From Hydractinia symbiolongicarpus (Eukaryota > Cnidaria > Hydrozoa > Anthoathecata > Hydractiniidae), in assembly GCF_029227915.1 (NCBI RefSeq), contig NC_079884.1, forward strand, positions 5,210,001-5,274,000: a stretch of 64,000 nt of DNA, written 5' to 3'. Below the pieces are notes generated by a model. It was not told the origin of the DNA. It worked only from the letters and a program-made list of their open reading frames with translations, and did not search any database. The position numbers and the translations under genes are program-made. How positions within the stretch are numbered: position 1 is the stretch's first letter; every line of letters begins with the position of its first letter. Of this stretch, positions 50,400-62,562 are shown piece by piece.

Positions 50400-52228
50400 T
50401 CGGGAAATCAGTTTACTCCTTGGGTACTTTCTTTGTATACATTCGACTACACGGGCCAAGCCCGGGATTTAGGGGAAATCGCTTGTTTTCGTTTGCCGGC
50501 GATTAAATCTCTTTCATTAAGCGTCTCATTAAAAATGAAAACATTCTTGAAAACTACAAGTCTCATGCATTGTAGTGGTGAAATAATAATTTAAAATATC
50601 GTTTGGGAAATGAGTTTACTCCCTGGGTACATTCTTTGTATACTTTTGTCTATATGGGCCGAGTCCAGGATTTACGGGAAATCGCAGGTTTTCGTTTGCC
50701 GGCGATTAAACTTCTTTTATTCAGCGTCTTATCAAAAATGAAAACATTTTTAAAAACTACAAGTCTCATGCGTTTTAGTGGTGAAAAAGTAATTTAAAAA
50801 ATCGTTCGGGAAATGAGTTTACTCCCTGGGTACTTTCTTTGTTTACTTTTGACTATACGGGCCGAGTCCGGGATTCAGGGAAATCGCAGGTTTTCGTTTG
50901 CCGGCGATTAAACTGCTTTTATTCAGCGTCTCATCAAAAATGAAAACGTTTTTGAAAACTACAAGTCTCATGCGTTTTAATGGTGAAAAAGTAATTTAAA
51001 AAATCGTTTGGGAAATCAGTTTACTCCCTGGGTACTTTCTTTGTATACTTTTGACTATACGGGCCAAGCCCGGGATTTACGGGAAATCGCGGGTTTTCGT
51101 TTGCCGGCGATTAAACTTCTTTTATTCAGCGTCTCATCAAATATGAAAACATTTTTAAAAACTACAAGTCTTATCCGTTTTAGTGGTAAAAAAATAATTT
51201 AAAAAATTGTTCTGGAAATGAGTTTACTCCCTGGGTACTTTCTTTGTATACTTTTGACTATACGGGCCGAGTCCGGGATTTACGGGAAATCGCAGGTTTT
51301 CGTTTGCCGGCGATTAAACTTCTTTTATTCAGCGTCTCATCAAAAATGAAAATATTATTGAAAACTACAAGTCTCATGCGTTTTAGTGGTGAAAAAAAAA
51401 TTTAAAAAATCGTTCGGGAAATGAGTTTACTCCCTGGGTACTTTCTTTGTATACATTCGACTATACGGGCCGAGACTGGGATTTACGGGAAATTGCGGGT
51501 TTTCGTTTGCCGGCGATTAAACTTCTTTCATTCAGCGTCTCATTAAAAATGAAAACATTTTTAAAAACTACAAGTCTCATGGGCTTTAGTGGTGAAATAG
51601 TAATTTAAAAAATCGTTCGGGAAATGAGTTTACACCCTGGGTACTTTCTTTGTATACTTTTGACTATACGGGCCGAGTCCGGGATTTACGGGAAATCGCA
51701 GGTTTTCGTTTGCCGGCGATTAAACTTCTTTTATTCAGCGTCTCATCAAAAATGAAAACATTTTTAAAAACTACAGGTCTCATGCGTTTTAGTGGTGAAA
51801 TAATAATTTAAAAAATCGTTCGGGAAATGAGTTTACTCCCTGGGTACTTTCTTTGTATACTTTTGACTATACGGTCCGAGTACGGGATTTACGGGAAATC
51901 GCAGGTTTTCGTTTGCTGGCGATTAAACTTCTTTTATTCAGCCTCTCATCAAAAATGAAAACATTTTTGAAAACTACAAGTCTCATGCGTTTTAGTGGTG
52001 AAAAAATAATTTAAAAAATCGTTCGGGAAATGAGTTTACACCCTGGGTACTTCCTTTGTATTCTTTTGACTAAACGGGCCGAGTCCGGGATTTACGGGAA
52101 ATCGCAGGTTTTCGTTTGCCGGCGATTAAACTTCTTTTATTCAGCGTCTCATTAAAAATGAAAACATTTTCAAAAACTACAAGTCTCATGGGCTTTAGTG
52201 GTGAAATAATAATTTAAAAAATCGTTTG
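50200..52228 (+). repeat. 10-monomer higher-order repeat, copy 1 (2,029 bp)
   Basis: Markers repeat at +2,029 bp: cgggaaatcagtttactcc at 50,401 and 52,430, the ggattcaggg monomer, and cgttttaatggtgaaaaag. Private changes include cattgtagtgg (near 50,568) and tttgtctatatggg (near 50,647). Confidence 0.85.
50326..50347. repeat. 9-bp perfect inverted repeat with AAAA loop (exemplar)
   Basis: Arms TCAAAAATG and CATTTTTGA are exact reverse complements around AAAA. A second haplotype with arms TTAAAAATG and CATTTTTAA is also perfect (for example near 10,550). A third common haplotype pairs the first left arm with the second right arm and so has one mismatch. The position is fixed within the monomer. 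Confidence 0.85.
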
Positions 52229-53400
52229 GGAAATGAGATTACTCCCTGGGTACTTTCTTTGTATACTTTTGACTATACGGGCCGAGTCCGGGATTTACGG
52301 GAAATCGCAGGTTTTCGTTTGCCGGCGATTAAACTTCTTTTATTCAGCGTCTCATCAAAAATGAAAACATTTTTGAAAACTACAAGTCTTATGCGTTTTA
52401 GTGGTGAAAAAATAATTTAAAAATTCGTTCGGGAAATCAGTTTACTCCTTGGGTACTTTCTTTGTGTACATTCGACTACACGGGCCAAGCCCGGGATTTA
52501 GGGGAAATCGCTTGTTTTCGTTTGTCGGCGATTAAATCTCTTTCATTAAGCGTCTCATTAAAAATGAAAACATTCTTGTAAACTACAAGTCTCATGCATT
52601 TTAGTGGTGAAATAATAATTTAAAAAATCGTTTGGGAAATGAGTTTACTCCCTGGGTACTTTCTTTGTATACTTTTGACTATATGGGCCGAGTCCAGGAT
52701 TTACGGGAAATCGCAGGTTTTCGTTTGCCGGCGATTAAACTTTTTTTATTCAGCGTCTTATCAAAAATGAAAACATTTTTAAAAACTACAAGTCTCATGC
52801 GTTTTAGTGGTGAAAAAGTAATTTAAAAAATCGTTCGGGAAATGAGTTTACTCCCTGGGTACTTTCTTTGTATACTTTTGACTATACGGGCCGAGTCCGG
52901 GATTCAGGGAAATCGCAGGTTTTCGTTTGCCGGCGATTAAACTGCTTTTATTCAGCGTCTCATCAAAAATGAAAACGTTTTTGAAAACTACAAGTCTCAT
53001 GCGTTTTAATGGTGAAAAAGTAATTTAAAAAATCGTTTGGGAAATCAGTTTACTCCCTGGGTACTTTCTTTGTATACTTTTGACTATACGGGCCAAGCCC
53101 GGGATTTACGGGAAATCGCGGGTTTTCGTTTGCCGGCGATTAAACTTCTTTTATTCAGCGTCTCATCAAAGATGAAAACATTTTTAAAAACTACAAGTCT
53201 TATCCGTTTTAGTGGTAAAAAAATAATTTAAAAAATCGTTCTGGAAATGAGTTTACTCCCTGGGTACTTTCTTTGTATACTTTTGACTATACGGGCCGAG
53301 TCCGGGATTTACGGGAAATCGCAGGTTTTCGTTTGCCGGCGATTAAACTTCTTTTATTCAGCGTCTCATCAAAAATGAAAATATTATTGAAAACTACAAG
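52229..53400 (+). repeat. 10-monomer higher-order repeat, copy 2, truncated after about 6 monomers
   Basis: Follows copy 1 until the gaaaatattattg monomer near 53,390, where cttatgcg..aataattt replaces ctcatgcg..aaaaaaaattt and the array switches to other subfamilies. Confidence 0.82.
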
Positions 53401-56400
53401 TCTTATGCGTTTTAGTGGTGAAAAAATAATTTAAAAAATCGTTCTGGAAATGAGTTTACTCACAGGGTACTTTCTTTGTATATATTCGACTATACGGGCC
53501 AAGCCCGGGATTTACGGGAAATCGCGGGTTTTCGTTTTCCGGCGATTAAACCTCTTTCATTAAGCGTCTCATCAAAAATGAAAACATTTGTGAAAACTAC
53601 AAGTCTCATGCGTTTTAGTGGTGAAAAAATAATTTAAAAATTCGTTCGGGAAATGAGTTTACTCACTGGGTACTTTCCTTGTATACTTTTAACTATACGG
53701 GCCGAGTCCGGGATTTACGGGAAATCGCGGGTTTTCGTTTGCCCGCGATTAAACTTCTTTTATTCAGCGTCTCATTAAAAATGAAAACATTTTTAAAAAC
53801 TACAAGTCTCATGGGCTTTAGTGGTGAAATAATAATTTAAAAAATCGTTTGGGAAATGAGTTTACTCCCTGGGTACTTTCTTTGTATACTTTTGACTATA
53901 CGGGCCGAGTCCAGGATTTACGGGAAATCGCAGGTTTTCGTTTGCCGGCGATTAAACTTCTTTTATTTAGCGTCTCATCAAAAATAAAAACATTTTTGAA
54001 AACTACAAGTCTCATGCGTTTTAGTGGTGAAAAAATAATTTAAAAATTCGTTCGGGAAATGAGTTTACTCCCTGGGTACTTTCTTTGTATACTTTTGACT
54101 ATACGGTCCGAGTACGGGATTTACGGGAAATCGCAGGTTTTCGTTTGCTGGCGATTAAACTTCTTTTATTCAGCGTCTCATCAAAAATGAAAACATTTTT
54201 GAAAACTACAAGTCTCATGCGTTTTAGTGGTGAAAAAATAATTTAAAAATTCGTTCGGGAAATGAGTTTACTCACTGGGTACTTTCCTTCTATACTTTTA
54301 ACTATACGGGCCGAGTCCGGGATTTACGGGAAATCGCAGGTTTTCGTTTGCCGGCGATTAAACTTCTTTTATTCAGCGTCTCATCAAAAATGAAGACATT
54401 TTTGAAAACTACAAGTCTCATGCGTTTTAGTGGTGAAAAAATAATTTAAAAAATCGTTCGGGAAATGAGTTTACTCCCTGGGTACTTTCTTTGTATACTT
54501 TCGACTATGCGGGCCGAGTCCGGGGTTTACGGGAAATGGCGGGTTTTCGTTTGCCGGCGATTAAACTTCTTTTATCTAGCGTCTCATCAAAAATGAAAAC
54601 ATTTTTAAAAACTACAAGTCTTATGCGTCTTAGTGGTGAAAAAGTAATTTAAAAAATCGTTCTGGAAATGAGTTTACTCACAGGGTACTTTCTTTGTATA
54701 CATTCGACTATACGTGCCAAGCCCGGGATTTACGGGAAATCGCGGGTTTTCGTTTGCCGGCGATTAAACTGCTTTTATTCAGCGTCTCATCAAAGATGAA
54801 AACATTCTTGAAAACTACAAGTCTCATGCGTTTTAGTGGTGAAAAAAAAATTTAAAAAATCGTTCGGGAAATTAGTTTACTCCCTGGGTACTTTCTTTGT
54901 ATACATTCGACTATACGGGCCGAGACCGGGATTTACGGGAAATTGCGGGTTTTCGTTTGCCGGCGATTAAACTTCTTTTATTCAGCGTCTCATTAAAAAT
55001 GAAAACATTTTTAAAAACTACAAGTCTCATGGGCTTTAGTGGTGAAATAATAATTTAAAAAATCGTTTGGGAAATGAGTTTACTCCCTGGGTACTTTCTT
55101 TGTATACTTTTGACTATACGGTCCGAGTACGGGATTTACGGGAAATCGCAGGTTTTCGTTTGCTGACGATTAAACTTCTTTTATTCAGCGTCTCATCAAA
55201 AATGAAAACATTTTTGAAAACTACAAGTCTCATGCGTTTTAGTGGTGAAAAAATAATTTAAAAAATTGTTCGGGAAATGAGTTTACACCCTGGGTACTTC
55301 CTTTGTATACTTTTGACTATACGGGCCGAGTCCGGGATTTACGGGAAATCGCAGGTTTTCGTTTGCCGGCGATTAAACTTCTTTTATTCAGCGTCTCATC
55401 AAAAATGAAAACATTTTTGAAAACTACAAGTCTCATGCGTTTTAGTGGTGAAAAAATAATTTAAAAATTCGTTCGGGAAATGAGTTTACTCACTGGGTAC
55501 TTTCCTTCTATACTTTTAACTATACGGGCCGAGTCCGGGATTTACGGGAAATCGCAGGTTTTCGTTTGCCGGCGATTAAACTTCTTTTAGTCAGCGTCTC
55601 ATCAAAAATAAAAACATTTTTGAAAACTACAAGTCTAATGCGTTTTAGTGGTGAAAAAATAATTTAAAAATTCGTTCGGGAAATCAGTTTACTCTTTGGG
55701 TACTTTATTTGTATACATTCGACTACACGGGCCAAGCCCGGGATTTAGGGGAAATCGCTTGTTTTCGTTTGCCGGCGATTAAATCTCTTTCATTAAGCGT
55801 CTCATCAAAGTGAAAACATTTTTAAAAACTACAAGTCTGATGCGTTTTAGTGGTGAAAAAATAATTTAAAAAATCGTTCGGGAAATGAGTTTACTCCCTG
55901 GGTACTTTTTTTGTTTACTTTTGACTATACGGGCCGAGTCTGTGATTTACGGGAAATCGCAGGTTTTTGTTTGCCGGCGATTAAACTTCTTTTATTCAGC
56001 GTCTCATCAAAAATGAAAACATTTTTGAAAACTACAAGTCTTATGCGATTTAGTGGTGGAAAGATAATTTAAAAAATCGTTCTGGAAATGAGTTTACTCA
56101 CAGGGTACTTTCTTTGTATACATTCGAGTATACGTGCCAAGCCCGGGATTTACGGGAAATCGCGGGTTTTCGTTTGCCGGCGATTAAACTGCTTTTATTC
56201 AGCGTCTCATCAAAAATGAAAACATTTTTGAAAACTACAAGTCTCATGCGTTTTAGTGGTGAAAAAAAAATTTAAAAAATCGTTCGGGAAATGAGTTTAC
56301 TCCCTGGGTACTTTCTTTGTATACATTCAATTAGACGGGCCGAGACCGGGATTTACGGGAAATTGCGGGTTTTCGTTGGCGGCGATTAAACTTCTTTTAT

Positions 56401-58690
56401 TCAGGGTCTCATCAAAAATGAAAACATTTTTGAAAACTACAAGTCTCATGCGTTTTAGTGGTGAAAAAATAATTTAAAAAATCGTTCGGGAAATGAGTTT
56501 ACACCCTGGGTACTTTCTTTGTATACATTCGACTATACGTGCCAAGCCCGGGATTTACGGGAAATCGCGGGTTTTCGTTTGCCGGCGATTAAACTGCTTT
56601 TATTCAGCGTCTCATCAAAAATGAAAACATTCTTGAAAACTACAAGTCTCATGCGTTTTAGTGGTGAAAAAAAAATTTAAAAAATCGTTCGGGAATGAGT
56701 TTACACCCTGGGTACTTCCTTTGTATACTTTTGACTATACGGGCCGTGTCCGGGATTTACGGGAAATCGCAGGTTTTCGTTTGCCGGCAATTAAACTTCT
56801 TTTATTCAGCGTCTCATCAAAAATGAAAACATTTTTGAAAACTACAAGTCTCATGCGTTTTAGTGGTGAAAAAATAATTTAAAAAATCGTTCGGGAAATG
56901 AGTTTACACCCTGGGTACTTTCTTTGTATACATTCGACTATACGTGGCAAGCCCGGGATTTACGGGAAATCGCGGGTTTTCGTTTGCAGGCGATTAAACT
57001 GCTTTTATTCAGCGTCCCATCAAAAATGAAAACATTCTTGAAAACTACAAGTCTCATGCGTTTTAGTGGTGAAAAAATAATTTAAAAAATCGTTCGGGAA
57101 ATGAGTTTACACAGTGGGTACTTCCTTTGTATACTTTTGACTATATGGGCCGAGTCCGGGATTTACGGGAAATCGCAGGTTTTCGTTTGCCGGCGATTAA
57201 ACTTCTTTTATTCAGCGTCTCATCAAAAATGAAAACATTTTTGAAAACTACAAGTCTCATGCGTCTTAGTGGTGAAAAAATAATTTAAAAATTCGTTCGG
57301 GGAATGAGTTTACTCACTGGGTACTTTCCTTGTAAACTTTTAACTATACGGGCCGAGTCCGGGATTTACGGGAAATCGCAGGTTTTCGTTTGCCGGCGAT
57401 TAAACTTCTTTTATTCAGCGTCTCATCAAAAATGAAAACATTTTTGAAAACTACAAGTCTTATGCGTTTTAGTGGTGAAAAAATAATTTAAAAAATCGTT
57501 CGGGAAATGAGTTTACACCCTGGGTACTTTCTTTGTATACGTTTGACTATACGGGCCGAGTCCGGGATTTACGGGAAATCGCAGGTTTTCGTTTGCCGGC
57601 GATTAAACTTCTTTTATTCAGCGTCTCATCAAAAATGAAAACATTTTTGAAAACTACAAGTCTCATGCGTTTTAATGGTGAAAAAATAATTTAAAAATTC
57701 GTTCGGGAAATGAGTTTACTCACTGGGTACTTTCCTTGTATACTTTTAATTATACGGGCCGAGTCCGGGATTTACGGGAAATCGCGGGTTTTCGTTTGCC
57801 CGCGATTAAACTTCTTTTATTCAGCGTCTCATTAAAAATGAAAACATTTTTAAAAACTACAAGTCTCGTGGGCTTTAGTGGTGAAATAATAATTTAAAAA
57901 ATCGTTTGGGAAATGAGTTTACTCCCTGGGTACTTTCTTTGTATACTTTTGACTATACGGGCCGAGTCCAGGATTTACGGGAAATCGCAGGTTTTCGTTT
58001 GCCGGCGATTAAACTTCTTTTATTCAGCGTCTCATCAAAAATGAAAACATTTTTAAAAACTACAGGTCTCATGCGTTTTAGTGGTGAAATAATAATTTAA
58101 AAAATCGTTCGGGAAATGAGTTTACTCCCTGAGTACTTTCTTTGTATACTTTTGATTATACGGGCCAAGCCCGGGATTTACGGGAAATCGCGGGTTTTCG
58201 TTTGCCGGCGATTAAACTTCTTTTATTCAGCGTCTCATCAAAAATGAAAACATTTTTAAAAACTACAAGTCTTATGCGTTTTAGTGGTGAAAATATAATT
58301 TAAAAAATCGTTCTGGAAATGAGTTTACTCCCTGGGTACTTTCTTTGTATACTTTTGAGTATACGGGCCGAGTCCGGGATTTACGGGAAATCGCAGGTTT
58401 TCGTTTGCCGGCGATTAAACTGCTTTTATTCAGCGTCTCATCAAAAATGAAAACATTCTTGAAAACTACAAGTCTCATGAGTTTTAGTGGTGAAATAATA
58501 ATTTAAAAAATCGTTTGGGAAATGAGTTTACTCCCTGGGTACTTTCTTTGTATACTTTTGATTATACGGCCGAGTCCAGGATTTACGGGAAATCGCAGGT
58601 TTTCGTTTGCCGGCGATTAAACTTCTTTTATTCACCGTCTCATCAAAAATGAAAACATTTTTAAAAACTACAAGTCTCATGCGTTTTAGT
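53401..58690 (+). repeat. Irregular mixture of satellite monomers
   Basis: About 26 monomers without a steady higher-order period. It includes a P cassette from about 54,460 to 55,460 (marker at 54,525), a caaagtgaaaac monomer (55,806), and several tacgtgccaagcc monomers. Two tttgcccgcgattaaac monomers near 53,740 and 57,798 are each followed by similar neighbours (53,849 against 57,906, 4,057 bp apart). Scattered singletons are more common here than in the homogenised blocks. No gene or insertion was seen. Confidence 0.8.
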
Positions 58691-59907
58691 GCTGAAAAAA
58701 TAATTTGAAAAAATCGTTCGGGAAATGAGTTTACTTCCTGGGTACTTTCTTTGTATACTTTTGACTATGCAGGCCGAGTCCGGGGTTTACGGGAAATGGC
58801 GGGTTTTCGTTTGCCGGCGATTAAACTTCTTTTATTCAGCGTCTCATCAAAAATGAAAACATTTTTAAAAACTACAAGTCTTATGCGTCTTAGTGGTGAA
58901 AAAGTAATTTAAAAAATCGTTCTGGAAATGAGTTTACTCACAGGGTACTTTCTTTGTATACATTCGACTATACGTGCCAAGCCCGGGATTTACGGGAAAT
59001 CGCGGGTTTTCGTTTGCCGGCGATTAAACTGCTTTTATTCAGCGTCTCATCAAAAATGAAAACATTCTTGAAAACTACAAGTCTCATGCGTTTTAGTGGT
59101 GAAATAATAATTTAAAAAATCGTTTGGGAAATGAGTTTACTTCCTGGGTACTTTCTTTGTATACTTTTGAATATACGGGCCAAGCCGGGATTTACGGGAA
59201 ATCGCGGGTTTTCGTTTGCCGCCGATTAAACTTCTTTCATTAAGCGTCTCATCAAAAATGAAAACATTTTTGAAAACTACAAGTCTCATGCGTTTTAGTG
59301 GTGAAAAAAAAATTTAAAAAATCGTTCGGGAAATGAGTTTCCTCCCTGGGTACTTTCTTTGTATACATTCGACTATACGGGCCAAGCCCCGGATTTACGG
59401 GAAAACGCGGGTTTTCGTTTGCCGGCGATTAAACCACTTTTATTCAGCGTCTCATCAAAAATGAAAACATTCTTGAAAACTACAAGTCTCACGAGTTTTA
59501 GTGGTGAAATAATAATTTAAAAAATCGTTTGAGAAATGAGTTTACTCCCTGGGTACTTTCTGTGTATACTTTTGACTATACGGGCCGAGTCCAGGATTTA
59601 CGGGAAATCGCAGGTTTTCGTTTGCCGGCGATTAAACTTCTTTTATTCAGCGTCTCATCAAAAATGAAAACATTTTTAAAAACTACAAGTCTCATGCGTT
59701 TTAGTGGTGAAAAAGTAATTTAAAAAATCGTTCGGGAAATGAGTTTACTCCCTGGGTACTTTCTTTGTATACTTTTGACTATACGGGCCGAGTCTAGGAT
59801 TTACGGGAAATCGCAGGTTTTCGTTTGCCGGCGATTAAACTTCTTTTATTCACCGTCTCATCAAAAATGAAAACATTTTTAAAAACTACAAGTCTCATGC
59901 GTTTTAG
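58691..59907 (+). repeat. 6-monomer higher-order repeat with P-type monomers (1,217 bp)
   Basis: The gtttacgggaaatggcggg marker lies at 58,785 and 60,002, and tacgtgcc at 58,971 and 60,188, both 1,217 bp apart. Other monomers carry ttttgaatatacggg, gagtttcctccc..aagccccgg and ttcaccgtc..gtgctgaaaa. Confidence 0.86.
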
Positions 59908-60940
59908 TGCTGAAAAAATAATTTAAAAAATCGTTCGGGAAATGAGTTTACTTCCTGGGTACTTTCTTTGTATACTTTTGACTATGCGGGCCGAGTCCGG
60001 GGTTTACGGGAAATGGCGGGTTTTCGTTTGCCGGCGATTAAACTTCTTTTATTCAGCGTCTCATCAAAAATGAAAACATTTTTAAAAACTACAAGTCTTA
60101 TGCGTCTTAGTGGTGAAAAAGTAATTTAAAAAATCGTTCTGGAAATGAGTTTACTCACAGGGTACTTTCTTTGTATACATTCGACTATACGTGCCAAGCC
60201 CGGGATTTACGGGAAATCGCGGGTTTTCGTTTGCCGGCGATTAAACTGCTTTTATTCAGCGTCTCATCAAAAATGAAAACATTCTTGAAAACTACAAGTC
60301 TCATGCGTTTTAGTGGTGAAATAGTAATTTAAAAAATCGTTTGGGAAATGACTTTACTTCCTGGGTACTTTCTTTGTATACTTTTGAATATACGGGCCAA
60401 GCCGGGATTTACGGGAAATCGCGGGTTTTCGTTTGCCGACGATTAAACTTCTTTCATTAAGCGTCTCATCAAAAATGAAAACATTTTTGAAAACTACAAG
60501 TCTCATGCGTTTTAGTGGTGAAAAAAAAATTTAAAAAATCGTTCGGGAAATGAGTTTCCTCCCTGGGTACTTTCTTTGTATACATTCGAATATACGGGCC
60601 AAGCCCCGGATTTACGGGAAAACGCGGGTTTTCGTTTGCCGGCGATTAAACCACTTTTATTCAGCGTCTCATCAAAAATGAAAACATTCTTGAAAACTAC
60701 AAGTCTCACGGGTTTTAGTGGTGAAATAATAATTTAAAAAATCGTTTGGGAAATGAGTTTACTCCCTGGGTACTTTTTTTGTATACTTTTGACTATACGG
60801 GCCGAGTCCAGGATTTACGGGAAATCGCAGGTTTTCGTTTGCCGGCGATTAAACTTCTTTTATTCAGCGTCTCATCAAAAATGAAAACATTTTTAAAAAC
60901 TACAAGTCTTATGCGTCTTAGTGGTGAAAAAGTAATTTAA
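59908..60940 (+). repeat. 6-monomer unit truncated by a hybrid monomer
   Basis: Starts as the second 6-mer. Its fifth monomer (about 60,746-60,940) begins as a gtccagg monomer but ends cttatgcgtcttagtggtgaaaaag, the 3' end of the gtttacgggaaatgg monomer. The gtctagg and gtttacgggaaatgg monomers are thereby skipped, which creates the 4-mer that follows. Confidence 0.83.
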
Positions 60941-62562
60941 AAAATCGTTCTGGAAATGAGTTTACTCACAGGGTACTTTCTTTGTATACATTCGACTATA
61001 CGTGCCAAGCCCGGGATTTACGGGAAATCGCGGGTTTTCGTTTGCCGGCGATTAAACTGCTTTTATTCAGCGTCTCATCAAAAATGAAAACATTCTTGAA
61101 AACTACAAGTCTCATGCGTTTTAGTGGTGAAATAATAATTTAAAAAATCGTTTGGGAAATGACTTTACTTCCTGGGTACTTTCTTTGTATACTTTTGAAT
61201 ATACGGGCCAAGCCGGGATTTACGGGAAATCGCGGGTTTTCGTTTGCCGACGATTAAACTTCTTTCATTAAGCGTCTCATCAAAAATGAAAACATTTTTG
61301 AAAACTACAAGTCTCATGCGTTTTAGTGGTGAAAAAAAAAATTAAAAAATCGTTCGGGAAATGAGTTTCCTCCCTGGGTACTTTCTTTGTATACATTCGA
61401 ATATACGGGCCAAGCCCCGGATTTACGGGAAAACGCGGGTTTTCGTTTGCCGGCGATTAAACCACTTTTATTCAGCGTCTCATCAAAAATGAAAACATTC
61501 TTGAAAACTACAAGTCTCACGGGTTTTAGTGGTGAAATAATAATTTAAAAAATCGTTTGGGAAATGAGTTTACTCCCTGGGTACTTTCTTTGTATACTTT
61601 TGACTATACGGGCCGAGTCCAGGGTTTACGGGAAATCGCAGGTTTTCGTTTGCCGGGGATTAAACTTCTTTTATTCAGCGTCTCATCAAAAATGAAAACA
61701 TTTTTAAAAACTACAAGTCTTATGCGTCTTAGTGGTGAAAAAGTAATTTAAAAAATCGTTCTGGAAATGAGTTTACTCACAGGGTACTTTCTTTGTATAC
61801 ATTTGACTATACGTGCCAAGCCCGGGATTTACGGGAAATCGCGGGTTTTCGTTTGCCGGCGATTAAACTGCTTTTATTCAGCGTCTCATCAAAAATGAAA
61901 ACATTCTTGAAAACTACAAGTCTCATGCGTTTTAGTGGTGAAATAATAATTTAAAAAATCGTTTGGGAAATGACTTTACTTCCTGGGTACTTTCTTTGTA
62001 TACTTTTGAATATACGGGCCAAGCCGGGATTTACGGGAAATCGCGGGTTTTCGTTTGCCGACGATTAAACTTCTTTCATTAAGCGTCTCATCAAAAATGA
62101 AAACATTTTTGAAAACTACAAGTCTCATGCGTTTTAGTAGTGAAAAAAAAATTTAAAAAATCGTTCGGGAAATGAGTTTCCTCCCTGGGTACTTTCTTTG
62201 TATACATTCGACTATACGGGCCAAGCCCCGGATTTACGGGAAAACGCGGGTTTTCGTTTGCCGGCGATTAAACCACTTTTATTCAGCGTCTCATCAAAAA
62301 TGAAAACATTCTTGAAAACTACAAGTCTCACGGGTTTTAGTGGTGAAATAATAATTTAAAAAATCGTTTGGGAAATGAGTTTACTCCCTGGGTACTTTCT
62401 TTGTATACTTTTGACTATACGGGCCGAGTCCAGGATTTACGGGAAATCGCAGGTTTTCGTTTGCCGGCGATTAAACTTCTTTTATTCAGCGTCTCATCAA
62501 AAATGAAAACATTTTTAAAAACTACAAGTCTCATGCGTTTTAGTGGTGAAAAAGTAATTTAA
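60941..62562 (+). repeat. Two 4-monomer units of 811 bp
   Basis: tacgtgcc lies at 60,188, 60,999 and 61,810 (811 bp steps). The hybrid monomer occurs again at about 61,557, while the monomer at 62,368 has the non-hybrid 3' end (catgcgttttagtgg). Units span 60,941-61,751 and 61,752-62,562. Confidence 0.86.
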
